Assembly (NCBI GenBank): GCA_016780525.1
Contig: JADHLR010000002.1
Span: 1 to 38,720 of the forward strand
Direction of reading: 5' to 3'
Length of the DNA stretch: 38,720 nt
From: Candidatus Puniceispirillum sp.
Lineage (GTDB): Bacteria; Pseudomonadota; Alphaproteobacteria; Puniceispirillales; Puniceispirillaceae
The notes under the pieces are model-generated. The model was given only the letters and a program-made list of their open reading frames with translations, was not told where the DNA came from and did no database searches. Of this stretch, positions 21,882 to 31,287 are shown piece by piece. Each line of letters starts with the position of its first letter. Positions within the stretch are counted from its first letter, which is position 1. A program made the translations under genes and the position numbers.

Positions 21882-23234
21882 TTAATCGGCAGCCTGTTTG
21901 ATGCGCAAAATTATTGCATCGATTGCCCGGGCCACAAGCGCGTCACTATCAGCTTCAACCATAACCCGAACCAGAGACTCGGTGCCGGATGGACGCACCA
22001 GAATCCGACCCGCGCCATTCATCTCAGCCTCAATAGCGGTCAGATCAGCCTGTAATTTTGTGTCATGCAAAATTTGCGGATCGATGTCCCGCAGATTTTC
22101 CAGACGTTGCGGGCTGGGCGAAAAACAGTGAAAAAAACTGCTGGCTGGTTGTTCTGCCTGCTGCATCAACGCCAGCATTTGCAAGGCTGCCAGCAGACCA
22201 TCGCCAGCCCGTGCCAGATGTGTCATCAAAATATGGCCGGACGGTTCACCACCCAGATTATATCCGTCAGCGCGCATCTTTTCCAAAATATACCGGTCGC
22301 CAACATTGGTGCGATGCAAGGTCAGACCCGCCTCGCGCAGGCGCATTTCAAGACCGCGATTGCTCATCACCGTGCCAACCACCGCATCACCGCTCAGCGT
22401 GCCTTTTTGGTGCAGCGACAGCGCCAGCCGCCCCAAAATCTGGTCACCATCAATAATCGCCCCGGTTTCATCAGCCAAAATCAAACGGTCGGCATCACCG
22501 TCAAGGCAAATGCCGGCATCTGCCCCATGCTCGACCACCGCAGCGGCCATCATCTGCGGGTATACCGCGCCGCAGCCATCATTGATGTTGAAACCATCCG
22601 GGCTTACCGCCAGCGGGATCACCTCGGCGCCAAGCTCGTAAAGCGTATCAGGCGCGGTGCGGTAGGCCGCCCCATTCGCACAATCGACAACGATCTTCAG
22701 ACCATCCAGGCGCATCCGGCCGGGCAAGGTAGATTTGGCAAATTCGACATAACGTCCAACCGAATCGAGCATGCGCCGGGCGCGGCCAAGCTGGTTTGGC
22801 TCGGCCAAGGCGATTGAGCCAGCCGCCAGCGCCGAAATTTCAGCCTCGATGGCATCATCAAGCTTATAACCATCCGGGCCAAATAATTTGATGCCATTAT
22901 CATGGTGCGGGTTATGGCTCGCCGATATCATCACCCCAAGTTCGGCCCGCAAAGACCGCGTTAAATGCGCCACAGCAGGCGTTGGAATAGGCCCAAGCAA
23001 GCGACAATCCAGACCGATTGATGTAAAACCGGCCACCATCGCCGCCTCAATCATATAGCCGGATAATCTTGTATCCTTACCGATCACGACTTTCGGGCGG
23101 GCATGTTTTATCCCCGGATTACGATCGGCAAACCAGCGACCCGCCGCCAGCGCCAGCCGCACAACGGCTTCGGCAGTCATCGAGCCGGTATTAATACGGG
23201 CGCGCACCCCATCTGTCCCAAACAACCCTGCCAT
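21882..23234 (-). CDS. glmM: Phosphoglucosamine mutase
   Basis: LFGTDGVRARINTGSMTAE, GVMISASHNPHHDNGIKLFG, CLDGDADRLILAD, RPSGTESLVRVMVEA. Confidence 0.97.
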   Translation of the reverse strand: MAGLFGTDGVRARINTGSMTAEAVVRLALAAGRWFADRNPGIKHARPKVVIGKDTRLSGYMIEAAMVAGFTSIGLDCRLLGPIPTPAVAHLTRSLRAELGVMISASHNPHHDNGIKLFGPDGYKLDDAIEAEISALAAGSIALAEPNQLGRARRMLDSVGRYVEFAKSTLPGRMRLDGLKIVVDCANGAAYRTAPDTLYELGAEVIPLAVSPDGFNINDGCGAVYPQMMAAAVVEHGADAGICLDGDADRLILADETGAIIDGDQILGRLALSLHQKGTLSGDAVVGTVMSNRGLEMRLREAGLTLHRTNVGDRYILEKMRADGYNLGGEPSGHILMTHLARAGDGLLAALQMLALMQQAEQPASSFFHCFSPSPQRLENLRDIDPQILHDTKLQADLTAIEAEMNGAGRILVRPSGTESLVRVMVEADSDALVARAIDAIILRIKQAAD

Positions 23235-23340
23235 AAAAGCCCCTTTTTAAACTGACAACACCACCCATGGCGGCATCATCGACCCTATTGGTTAATCTAG
23301 AATAGCTTGCCACCAGTTCACAAGCGCAGAAACGTTACTC

Positions 23341-24468
23341 TCAATTCTGCTCTTTGGCCTGTTCGCCGGCTATGGCCTGGTCGCTGGCTAATGCCTGTTC
23401 AACGGCTAATGCCTGGGCGGTTTCTGCAACATCATGGACACGCAGCATCTGCGCCCCTTGTCGATAGGCCACCATTGCCAGAACCAGTGATCCGGGCAGA
23501 CGCTGATCAGCCGGTTCACCCTGTGATAATATGGCGATTGTCGATTTGCGGCTGGCACCAAACAGCAATGGCACACCCAGCCCATGAAACATGGCCAGCC
23601 AGTTCACAATTTGCAGATTATGCGCGACGGTCTTGCCAAAGCCGAAACCCGGATCAATTGCAATATGCGATTTGGCTATGCCAGCCGCCATAAGCGCCTG
23701 TATGCGCTCTTCTAAAAACTGGTAAATCTCGATCGGTGCAAAGCCGTATTCGGGGGCCTGCTGCATGGTCTCGGGCTGGCCTTGCATATGCATGATGATG
23801 ACCGGAACATTGCTGGCCACCGCCGCTTCCACCGCCCCGTCACGCCGCAAGGCTTCGACATCATTAATGATACCGGCACCAGCCGCACAGGCGCGGGTCA
23901 TAACATCGCCATGGCGTGTATCAATAGAAATCCGCACATTCTGTTGCGCCAGCCCGGTTATCGGCGGTAACACCCGCGCCAATTCCTGATTGCGGGTAAT
24001 CGGTGCAGCGCCGGGCCTTGTTGACTCACCGCCAACATCAATAATCGATGCGCCGGCCTGCCACATCGCCATGCCGCTGGCCATCGCTTTCGCCGGTGCC
24101 AGATGCGCGCCACCATCAGAAAAACTGTCCGGCGTTGTGTTAATCACCCCCATCAGATGCGGCTTTGACATGTCCAGACCGGCAAATTCGGCGCGTGCAG
24201 CATAGAGTTGATCAAGCCATGCTGCGGCTTTGTTGCGGTCATCGGCCTGTTCAATGACGGCATCTTCGGACATGCGGGTGATCTGATAGTGATCGTCAGA
24301 ATTGCGCGTTACCACGTCAAAGTGATGCGCTGTTGCCCATCCGGCGGCAATCGGCACGGTTGCATCACCAGCGGCACCGATGACCGGCCGCACCCATGTG
24401 GGCACAGCAAAAGGCGGCACCATTGGTGCCGCCTGTGTGGTTTTGGTCAATTTAGGTCTGCCCTGCAT
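23341..24468 (-). CDS. folP: Dihydropteroate synthase
   Basis: LMGVINTTPDSFSDGG, IIDVGGESTRPGA, IDPGFGFGKTVAHN; has about 100-residue N-terminal extension and repetitive C-terminal tail. Confidence 0.95.
   Translation of the reverse strand: MQGRPKLTKTTQAAPMVPPFAVPTWVRPVIGAAGDATVPIAAGWATAHHFDVVTRNSDDHYQITRMSEDAVIEQADDRNKAAAWLDQLYAARAEFAGLDMSKPHLMGVINTTPDSFSDGGAHLAPAKAMASGMAMWQAGASIIDVGGESTRPGAAPITRNQELARVLPPITGLAQQNVRISIDTRHGDVMTRACAAGAGIINDVEALRRDGAVEAAVASNVPVIIMHMQGQPETMQQAPEYGFAPIEIYQFLEERIQALMAAGIAKSHIAIDPGFGFGKTVAHNLQIVNWLAMFHGLGVPLLFGASRKSTIAILSQGEPADQRLPGSLVLAMVAYRQGAQMLRVHDVAETAQALAVEQALASDQAIAGEQAKEQN
23359..23412. repeat. Three imperfect 18-bp tandem units in folP C-terminal tail
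   Basis: CTGTTCGCCGGCTATGGC / CTGGTCGCTGGCTAATGC / CTGTTCAACGGCTAATGC. Confidence 0.88.
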
Positions 24469-24478
24469 CTAACGGGTC

Positions 24479-26395
24479 TTAGGCGGGTTCGCCACCGGGC
24501 TTTTTCGGCCGCCCGGTACCCGGCAGACCAGTGCGTGATTTGCGCACCGGTCCAGGCTTAACCGAGGTGTCGTCTGCGTCTTTGCGAACCAGCGTGCCGC
24601 CCTCAACGATGATTTTGATTTCTTCACCATCAAGCGTTTCATATTCAAGCAGCCCCTGTGCCAACCGTTCCAGCTCAACATTATATTTTTTGAGGATTTT
24701 GGTTGCGGCATCATAGGCTTCATCAACAATGCGCCGCACCTCAGCATCAATAATCGAGGCGGTGGCATCAGCCATGTTTTTTTGCTGTGACACCGATCGA
24801 CCCAAAAACACTTCCTGTTCATCTGCACTATAGGCGAGGAATCCCAGCTTGTCGGACATGCCCCATTCGGTCACCATCCGCCGCGCCATATCGGTCGCCA
24901 TACGAATGTCAGATGAGGCACCGGTTGTGACCTTGTCGACGCCAAAGATTAAATCTTCGGCAATACGACCGCCACAGGCAACCCGCAGATCCGCATAGAT
25001 TTTGTCACGCGCCAGCGAGATCCGGTCGCCTTCGGGCAACCGCATCACCATGCCCAATGCGCGGCCGCGCGGGATGATCGTTGCCTTGTGGATAGGGTCA
25101 GACGCCGGACAATGCAGCGCAACCACAGCGTGACCGGCTTCATGATAGGCTGTCAGGCGTTTTTCTTCATCGGTCATCACCATCGAGCGACGCTCTGATC
25201 CCAGCATAACCTTGTCTTTGGCTTCTTCGAATTCAGCCATAGAGACGGTGCGGCGGCCTTTTCGCGCTGCCAGCAATGCGGCTTCATTCACCAGATTGGC
25301 CAGATCAGCACCGGAAAAGCCGGGGGTGCCACGGGCGATAACGCGCGGCTCAACACCCTCGGCGAGAGGCGTCTTGCGCATATGCACCTTGAGAATTTTT
25401 TCGCGGCCCATCACGTCCGGGTTCGGCACAACAACCTGACGGTCAAAACGGCCGGGACGCAGCAATGCCGGATCCAGCACATCAGGCCGGTTGGTTGCGG
25501 CAATCAGAATCACCCCTTCATTCGCTTCGAAGCCATCCATCTCGACCAGCATCTGGTTGAGCGTTTGTTCGCGTTCGTCATTACCGCCGCCAAGACCAGC
25601 GCCGCGATGCCGCCCGACCGCGTCAATTTCATCGATAAAGATGATACATGGGGCATTTTTCTTGCCCTGTTCAAACATATCGCGCACACGGCTGGCACCA
25701 ACACCAACGAACATCTCAACAAAATCCGAGCCGGAGATGGTAAAGAACGGCACATTAGCCTCGCCAGCAATGGCGCGGGCCAGCAATGTCTTACCGGTAC
25801 CCGGAGGACCAACAAGCAACACACCTTTTGGAATTTTGCCGCCAAGTCGCTGGAACTTGCCCGGATCTTTCAGAAATTCAACAACTTCTTCAAGCTCGGT
25901 TTTGGCCTCATCAATGCCGGCAACATCTTCGAAAGTCACGCGCCCCTGATGCTCGGTAAGCAGCTTTGCCCGGGATTTCCCAAACCCCATTGCACCGCGT
26001 GATCCACCCTGCATCTGTCGCATGAAGAAAATCCATATGCCAATGAACAACAGCATCGGGAACCAGGACAGTAGAATCGAGAAGAAACTCGGCATGCCGC
26101 TATTTTCCGGGCTTGCAACGATTCGCACATCATTGGCATCCAGCACGGCAACAATATTGGCACCTTCCGGCATCACACTGGTGATGACCCGGCCATTTTT
26201 ACTTTCCCCGCGCAGATTGCGCCCTTCAATCAACACCTCGTCAATCTGCTGGGCTTCCACTTCAGCGACGAAATCTGAGTAAGCGAGCTGGTTGGCCGGC
26301 TGACCCGATGACGGGCTCTGGAAAAGGTTAAAAAGGCCGATAAGCGCGGCGCCAAAAATCAGCCAGATAATTATGTTGCGTGCCAGATTATTCAC
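24479..26395 (-). CDS. ftsH: ATP-dependent zinc metalloprotease FtsH
   Basis: [57 protein letters not shown], two N-terminal TM segments. Confidence 0.98.
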   Translation of the reverse strand: MNNLARNIIIWLIFGAALIGLFNLFQSPSSGQPANQLAYSDFVAEVEAQQIDEVLIEGRNLRGESKNGRVITSVMPEGANIVAVLDANDVRIVASPENSGMPSFFSILLSWFPMLLFIGIWIFFMRQMQGGSRGAMGFGKSRAKLLTEHQGRVTFEDVAGIDEAKTELEEVVEFLKDPGKFQRLGGKIPKGVLLVGPPGTGKTLLARAIAGEANVPFFTISGSDFVEMFVGVGASRVRDMFEQGKKNAPCIIFIDEIDAVGRHRGAGLGGGNDEREQTLNQMLVEMDGFEANEGVILIAATNRPDVLDPALLRPGRFDRQVVVPNPDVMGREKILKVHMRKTPLAEGVEPRVIARGTPGFSGADLANLVNEAALLAARKGRRTVSMAEFEEAKDKVMLGSERRSMVMTDEEKRLTAYHEAGHAVVALHCPASDPIHKATIIPRGRALGMVMRLPEGDRISLARDKIYADLRVACGGRIAEDLIFGVDKVTTGASSDIRMATDMARRMVTEWGMSDKLGFLAYSADEQEVFLGRSVSQQKNMADATASIIDAEVRRIVDEAYDAATKILKKYNVELERLAQGLLEYETLDGEEIKIIVEGGTLVRKDADDTSVKPGPVRKSRTGLPGTGRPKKPGGEPA

Positions 26396-26437
26396 ATCAC
26401 TGTCCTGTCAATTACATCTTGTTGTCTGTAAAACGAT

Positions 26438-27745
26438 CTACCGCCCCAAAAACTGTGCTGACAACGCTCTGTCTGTCGAAGTGACGCATGATTTTACCCC
26501 TTCTAATTGGGGATAAATAAGGCCGCCGTCAAGGGTATAGAGAACAGGAATTACGCGCCTGACGATATACGGCAAAGCGGCAATCGCATCGGGTGGCGGC
26601 GCGGCTGTTGTGGTGCGCTTGAGCTGCAGTGCTGTGCCGGCATTGAGCAGCTTTCCGGAAAATGCTGTGCGTAACCGCCAACAACCGGCAAAAATAACAT
26701 CATCACCAGCCGCCACGTCGCATTCCTGCGGAACACGGCCAATTTCACGCACCACATAAAACCGCGCGGTTTCACCCGGCTGCATCGAGCGGACGAACTG
26801 ACAGCCGCCAAGGGTGCTATTCTGCGCCGCCAGCACCCGTGCGCGCAACCTGTCAAGCGCACGCGCAGACACCCCATAGCGATTACCGCCTACCTGCCGG
26901 ATCAGGCGGCGCGCATGATACTGCCACATTGAATCGGGCAGCTTTTGCAAGCGGCGCATATCGATAACCGCATGCCCGCTTGGCAACAAATCTGTCGCGG
27001 CCTCCCAGATCGGTGTACTTACCGCCGCACAATGGTCGGATAATGCCGCCATGGCCTGCCCCAGACGCTGTGCCGTCGCGATTGTCGGAAACCCACAGGC
27101 CGCGCTTTTGCGCAAAAAGCGCCGCAGCCGAACCCGCTCAAAATCATAATTTCGGTTGCTTGGATCATCTTCAAAGTCACAGCCAAGCAAAGCCAGCACA
27201 TCGCGCAACTGATCGGCCGACCAGTTCAGCAGCGGCCGCGCCACCGGCACCGCGTCACGATACGTCAGGCCGCGCATACCTGCCAGCCCGGCAATGCCAG
27301 AGCCGCGGGCAAGCCGCATCAGCACGGTTTCTGCCTGATCCGCCTGATGGTGCGCAAAAAGCAAGACAGCCCGCTGTTGTCGTGCCTGTTTTGTCAGGGC
27401 GGCAAACCGCTGATGCCGGGCCCATTCCTGAATGCCGGTTGATGGTGCCTTGTCCTCTACCGTCACAATCTGCGTCGCAATCGCGCGAGCTTGCATGCGT
27501 TGGCGGACACGCTCGGCCTCGTCGGTGGCATCACTGCGGATGTTATGATTGACAATTATGGCCTGATGCGCGGCGCCACATGATCGCGCGTAACGATCGG
27601 CAAGACAGGCCAGCGCCGAACTGTCTGGCCCACCGGATAATGCGGTTATAAAAACGCTGCTGTTGGCAAGCTGCAACGCCTGCATATCCCGCGCAAAAGC
27701 GGCATCATAAGCGGCTAAACGGCTACTCGGCGCAGTTTGCGTCAT
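26438..27745 (-). CDS. tilS: tRNA(Ile)-lysidine synthase
   Basis: ALSGGPDSSALACLADRYA PP-loop; VNHNIRSDATDEAERV; FAHHQADQAETVLMRLARGSGIAGLAGM. Confidence 0.94.
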   Translation of the reverse strand: MTQTAPSSRLAAYDAAFARDMQALQLANSSVFITALSGGPDSSALACLADRYARSCGAAHQAIIVNHNIRSDATDEAERVRQRMQARAIATQIVTVEDKAPSTGIQEWARHQRFAALTKQARQQRAVLLFAHHQADQAETVLMRLARGSGIAGLAGMRGLTYRDAVPVARPLLNWSADQLRDVLALLGCDFEDDPSNRNYDFERVRLRRFLRKSAACGFPTIATAQRLGQAMAALSDHCAAVSTPIWEAATDLLPSGHAVIDMRRLQKLPDSMWQYHARRLIRQVGGNRYGVSARALDRLRARVLAAQNSTLGGCQFVRSMQPGETARFYVVREIGRVPQECDVAAGDDVIFAGCWRLRTAFSGKLLNAGTALQLKRTTTAAPPPDAIAALPYIVRRVIPVLYTLDGGLIYPQLEGVKSCVTSTDRALSAQFLGR

Positions 27746-28892
27746 CGCTCAGTTTGGACAATTGCGCCAGAAATGTATCCGGTGGCGTGTCAATGAGCTG
27801 CGGCAATGACGCATAAATTTCACAAGCCTGTTCCGGCGGTGCGAAATGCGACACTGACTCGGCAATCCACATGGTCGTATCAACAAGACGGGCATCACCC
27901 GGATAGGCGCTATTGAATTCAGAAAAAGTCATCGCCGCCTTTTCAAATTCGCCACGCATAAATTGCACCCGGCCAAGCCAGAAAATAGAATCAGCCTGCC
28001 GCGCGTGACCTTGGTTAAAAGTCCGGAATTCAGCAAATGCCAGCTCTGCCGTTTCCAGATCATTTTGCAAAGCGCGTCCCAGTGCAAAGCGATATTGCTC
28101 TTCCGGGCTGACAGCCGGCAACACTTCGGGCTGTGTCGGCGCGGTTTCACCGGTTGATTCAGCATTCGCGGGGATGGCGTTGTCGTCCGCAGCAAGCGCT
28201 GTATCGGCTGATCCGGCATCTAATGATCCGGTGTCGGCTGACGCGGTGTCGGCTGACGCGGTGTCGGCTGATTCGGTATCGGCTGATCCGGCATTTTCGT
28301 CAACTGCGCTTGCCTCACTGGTGGCATTATCCCCCTCAACATTTGCCAGCGCGTCATTTAACGAGTCTTCCGCAACCGACCAGCTTGAAATGCCGGTATC
28401 AAGGTCACGCGACATCTGCACAGCTGCCGCCTCGCCAGCGCCGATTGTGTCCTGCTGCACCAACGCCGCAGCGGCGTCATCACCACCAAGCGTGAGCAAT
28501 GTCTGCATGCGCTTTTCCAGCCGCAGTAAACGAAACTCGGTGTCTGAGGTGATTTCAAGAGTGCGTTCCATACGACGATTGGTCATCGCCAGCATGTCGC
28601 CCAGCTTTTCCATTTGATCGCGCAATGCTTTGAGATCCGCGGTCTGCGATGTGCCGGCCTCAGAACTGCTGCTTTGCATCTGTTCGACCTTCATTTTAAT
28701 TTCACGCAGATCATTCTCGATGATCCCACGGACATCTTTTAAACCAGCTTCCAGAATATCCATGCGTTGTTGATGCCGTGTAAGCAACGCACTGGCATTT
28801 TCGATCACCGTCTCGTCGGTCGATGATTGGGCGCTAGCCAGACCGGGAAGCGCGACAATGAATGCCAAAACAATAAGGAAGCGTTTGTTCAT
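27723..28892 (-). CDS. cpoB: Cell division coordinator CpoB / YbgF-like TPR protein
   Basis: Signal peptide, coiled-coil region, Ser/Ala/Asp/Thr repetitive linker, C-terminal TPRs (YRFALGRALQNDLETAELAFAEF...); downstream of pal. Confidence 0.88.
   Translation of the reverse strand: MNKRFLIVLAFIVALPGLASAQSSTDETVIENASALLTRHQQRMDILEAGLKDVRGIIENDLREIKMKVEQMQSSSSEAGTSQTADLKALRDQMEKLGDMLAMTNRRMERTLEITSDTEFRLLRLEKRMQTLLTLGGDDAAAALVQQDTIGAGEAAAVQMSRDLDTGISSWSVAEDSLNDALANVEGDNATSEASAVDENAGSADTESADTASADTASADTGSLDAGSADTALAADDNAIPANAESTGETAPTQPEVLPAVSPEEQYRFALGRALQNDLETAELAFAEFRTFNQGHARQADSIFWLGRVQFMRGEFEKAAMTFSEFNSAYPGDARLVDTTMWIAESVSHFAPPEQACEIYASLPQLIDTPPDTFLAQLSKLSDDANCAE
28206..28295. repeat. Six imperfect 15-bp tandem repeats inside cpoB linker
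   Basis: Units on + strand: ggctgatccggcatc / taatgatccggtgtc / ggctgacgcggtgtc / ggctgacgcggtgtc / ggctgattcggtatc / ggctgatccggcatt; encode SADTA-like pentapeptides on the minus strand. Confidence 0.92.
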
Positions 28893-28961
28893 GGTAGATA
28901 AATCCTAGCAATGACACGGCAGTTATCAAGCAGTAACAGCTATTTTAGGCATAAATTAGGC

Positions 28962-28993
28962 AAAAAAAAGAGGAGCCACCCGCCCCTCTTTTT
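28962..28993 (-). terminator. Rho-independent terminator downstream of pal
   Basis: Minus strand AAAAA-GAGGGGC-GGGTG-GCTCCTC-TTTTTTTT: 7-bp stem, 5-nt loop, U8 tract, 17 bp after pal stop. Confidence 0.85.
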
Positions 28994-29009
28994 GTTGTTT
29001 CAAACAGGA

Positions 29010-29507
29010 TTAGTTCAGCACAGTCGCTGCACGTCTGTTCTTTTCCCATGCAGCTTCTGTCGAGCCTTCAACTGCTGGGCGTTCTTTGCCGTATGATACG
29101 GTGCGCACCCGCGCCGAATTCAACCCCTTGGCCAGCAGATAATCGCGCACCGCTGTCGCACGCCGATCACCCAGCGCAAGGTTGTATTCACGGGTACCGC
29201 GCTCATCAGCATGACCCTCAACAACAATGACCAGGGTTGGGTTCACATTCAAAAATGCGGCCTGCCTGTTCAAAGTCATTTGCGCGTTTTCAGACAGCTC
29301 GGAGCTGTCAAAATCAAAATAAACCGTATTACCAACTTCAGCCAGCTTGTCAGCTTCGGTCTTTGCGGCCGAAGCAGATGATGATGCAGATGAAGCCGAA
29401 CTCGCCGAACTGGTCGAGGCGCTGTCACCACCGACCTCTGAGGCCGTTTCACAAGCTGCGAATAAGAATGTTGCGGCAACTATCGCCAATATGCGTTGAA
29501 ACATCAT
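29010..29507 (-). CDS. pal: Peptidoglycan-associated lipoprotein Pal (OmpA-like)
   Basis: Lipobox FLFAACETAS; YFDFDSSELSENAQMTLNRQAAFL, VVEGHADERGTREYNLALGDRRATAVRDYL. Confidence 0.96.
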   Translation of the reverse strand: MMFQRILAIVAATFLFAACETASEVGGDSASTSSASSASSASSSASAAKTEADKLAEVGNTVYFDFDSSELSENAQMTLNRQAAFLNVNPTLVIVVEGHADERGTREYNLALGDRRATAVRDYLLAKGLNSARVRTVSYGKERPAVEGSTEAAWEKNRRAATVLN

Positions 29508-29697
29508 GATGCTCCTAATTTTTTTTCAGCGAACCTTAAGTTCTGTTTTGCCAAAACAATGCTACGCGCACCTTGTAACAGGTCTATCTTAACGCAGCGC
29601 TATTTGTGCACGAATGGATCTATGGCCGGGCAACCGGTCAATTCATAACACGAGACATATAGGATATGGTACAGTAATGAAACCTAAAAATACATAT

Positions 29698-29749
29698 ATT
29701 TGGCGAAAAATAGCGATTTTCTGATATTTTTTTCTATTTGTCGCCAAAT
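29698..29749. repeat. 16-bp inverted repeat with one mismatch, 20-nt spacer, between tolB and pal
   Basis: ATTTGGCGAAAAATAG (29698-29713) versus CTATTTGTCGCCAAAT (29734-29749). Confidence 0.9.
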
Positions 29750-29794
29750 GGTGATTGTCATATCGATAGCGCTGATTTTCTGTGCCGCAATCAT

Positions 29795-31153
29795 CTAGCG
29801 CAGCAAAGGTGACCATGCCGGATCCGACGCATCCGACGGGGTGACAATTCGCCGCTCATTAAATCCAGTGATATCAATGCGGTAAACATGTGTTGCGCCG
29901 CCAGACCCATCAGCTTCAAACGGTTCCTGTTTAAAATACATCAACACCCGACCATTCGGCGCCCAGGTAGGCCCTTCGACCAAAAACCCATCCGCCAACA
30001 AACGCTCGCCACTGCCATCGACATTCATCACACCGATGTAAAACTGTCCATTTGCCATCTTGGTGAAGGCAATGATGTCACCCCGCGGCGACCAAACCGG
30101 GGTGGCATAGCGGCCAACACCATAGCTGATGCGCCTGACATTGCTGCCATCGGCGTCCATCACATAGAGTTGCTGACTGCCGCCACGGTCAGAATTAAAG
30201 ACAATGCGATTGCCATCTGGCGCATAGGACGGCGAGGTGTCAATCGATGCTGATTTGGTTAATTGGTTAATCGATTGGGTACGCATGTCCATTTCGTAGA
30301 TATCAGTCATCCCGTCCTGGGCCAGGCTCATGATCAACTTATCGCCATCTGGCCCGAAACGCGGCGCAAATGTCATGCCGGGGAATGAGCCCAACCGCTC
30401 GGTGCGACCAGTGGCCACCTCAAAAAGATACACATTCGGCTCGTCATTAAAGTAATTCAGATAGGCAATTTCATTGGCCGTCGGGGAAAAGCGCGGTGTC
30501 AGCACCAAATCAAGACCCGAGGTTAAATAGCGGTGGTTATGCCCGTCCTGATCCATAATCGCCAAGCGTTTTAACCGCCGGCTTTGCGTGCCGGATTCAG
30601 CCACATAGACAATTTGCGTGTCAAAATAGCCACTATCGCCGGTAAATTCTTCATATACAAAATCGGCAATCTGGTGGGCTAGCCGGCGCAATCCGGATTG
30701 ATCAGCATTGCCGCCGCCAGCGGTAATATTGCGCTGGATCACCACATCCCATAACACAAATTCAACCTGCAGCATGCCGGCATCGTCAATATAGGCTGAA
30801 CCAACCAGCAGCCCTTTCACCCCAAGCGGCGACCAATTGGCAAAATTTGGCTTTACCGACGGCGCTTTTGGCGGATCAATAAAGGCCGCACTATCCACCG
30901 GCCGAAACAGACCAGAACTTTCCAAATCATCAGAAATAATCTGCGTTAATTGACGCCCTACAGCGGTGACATTGCCATCCGGCCCGGTAAATTCGGCTAT
31001 GGCAATGGGCGTCGGCGCCACCTGTCCTTCGGTGATTTCAATACGGAGCTGGGCCTCGGCTTGCCCGATAGGGGCCAGCCCCAGAGCGATAGCCAGAACC
31101 GCAACAACCGCAACGCAGCGGCACAGTATCGGCCGGAAAATTTTTGCTACCAT
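29795..31153 (-). CDS. tolB: Tol-Pal system protein TolB
   Basis: Signal peptide; repeated WD40-like PD40 blades ([77 protein letters not shown]). Confidence 0.97.
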   Translation of the reverse strand: MVAKIFRPILCRCVAVVAVLAIALGLAPIGQAEAQLRIEITEGQVAPTPIAIAEFTGPDGNVTAVGRQLTQIISDDLESSGLFRPVDSAAFIDPPKAPSVKPNFANWSPLGVKGLLVGSAYIDDAGMLQVEFVLWDVVIQRNITAGGGNADQSGLRRLAHQIADFVYEEFTGDSGYFDTQIVYVAESGTQSRRLKRLAIMDQDGHNHRYLTSGLDLVLTPRFSPTANEIAYLNYFNDEPNVYLFEVATGRTERLGSFPGMTFAPRFGPDGDKLIMSLAQDGMTDIYEMDMRTQSINQLTKSASIDTSPSYAPDGNRIVFNSDRGGSQQLYVMDADGSNVRRISYGVGRYATPVWSPRGDIIAFTKMANGQFYIGVMNVDGSGERLLADGFLVEGPTWAPNGRVLMYFKQEPFEADGSGGATHVYRIDITGFNERRIVTPSDASDPAWSPLLR

Positions 31154-31250
31154 GATAAATTTACCCTTTATGCCCGTTTATTCCGCTTCATTTCGCCCGA
31201 CCCGACATGGCGACACCATATGACCGATATTTTGGTGCCTGTAATCTTGC

Positions 31251-31286
31251 CACCCAATGGCGGGTTTGTCACCCAATGGCGGGTTT
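31251..31286. repeat. 17-bp perfect direct repeat, period 19, in tolA-tolB spacer
   Basis: CACCCAATGGCGGGTTT at 31251-31267 and 31270-31286. Confidence 0.93.
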
Positions 31287-31287
31287 T

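Noticed and set aside
22065-22817. 250-aa plus-strand ORF
   Set aside because: Entirely antisense to glmM, which has clear family motifs
25382-26002. 206-aa plus-strand ORF
   Set aside because: Antisense to ftsH; no coherent domain
26980-27552. 190-aa plus-strand ORF
   Set aside because: Antisense to tilS, low-complexity translation
28206-28295. CRISPR-like repetition
   Set aside because: Contiguous 15-bp units without unique spacers, in frame inside cpoB; a coding tandem repeat
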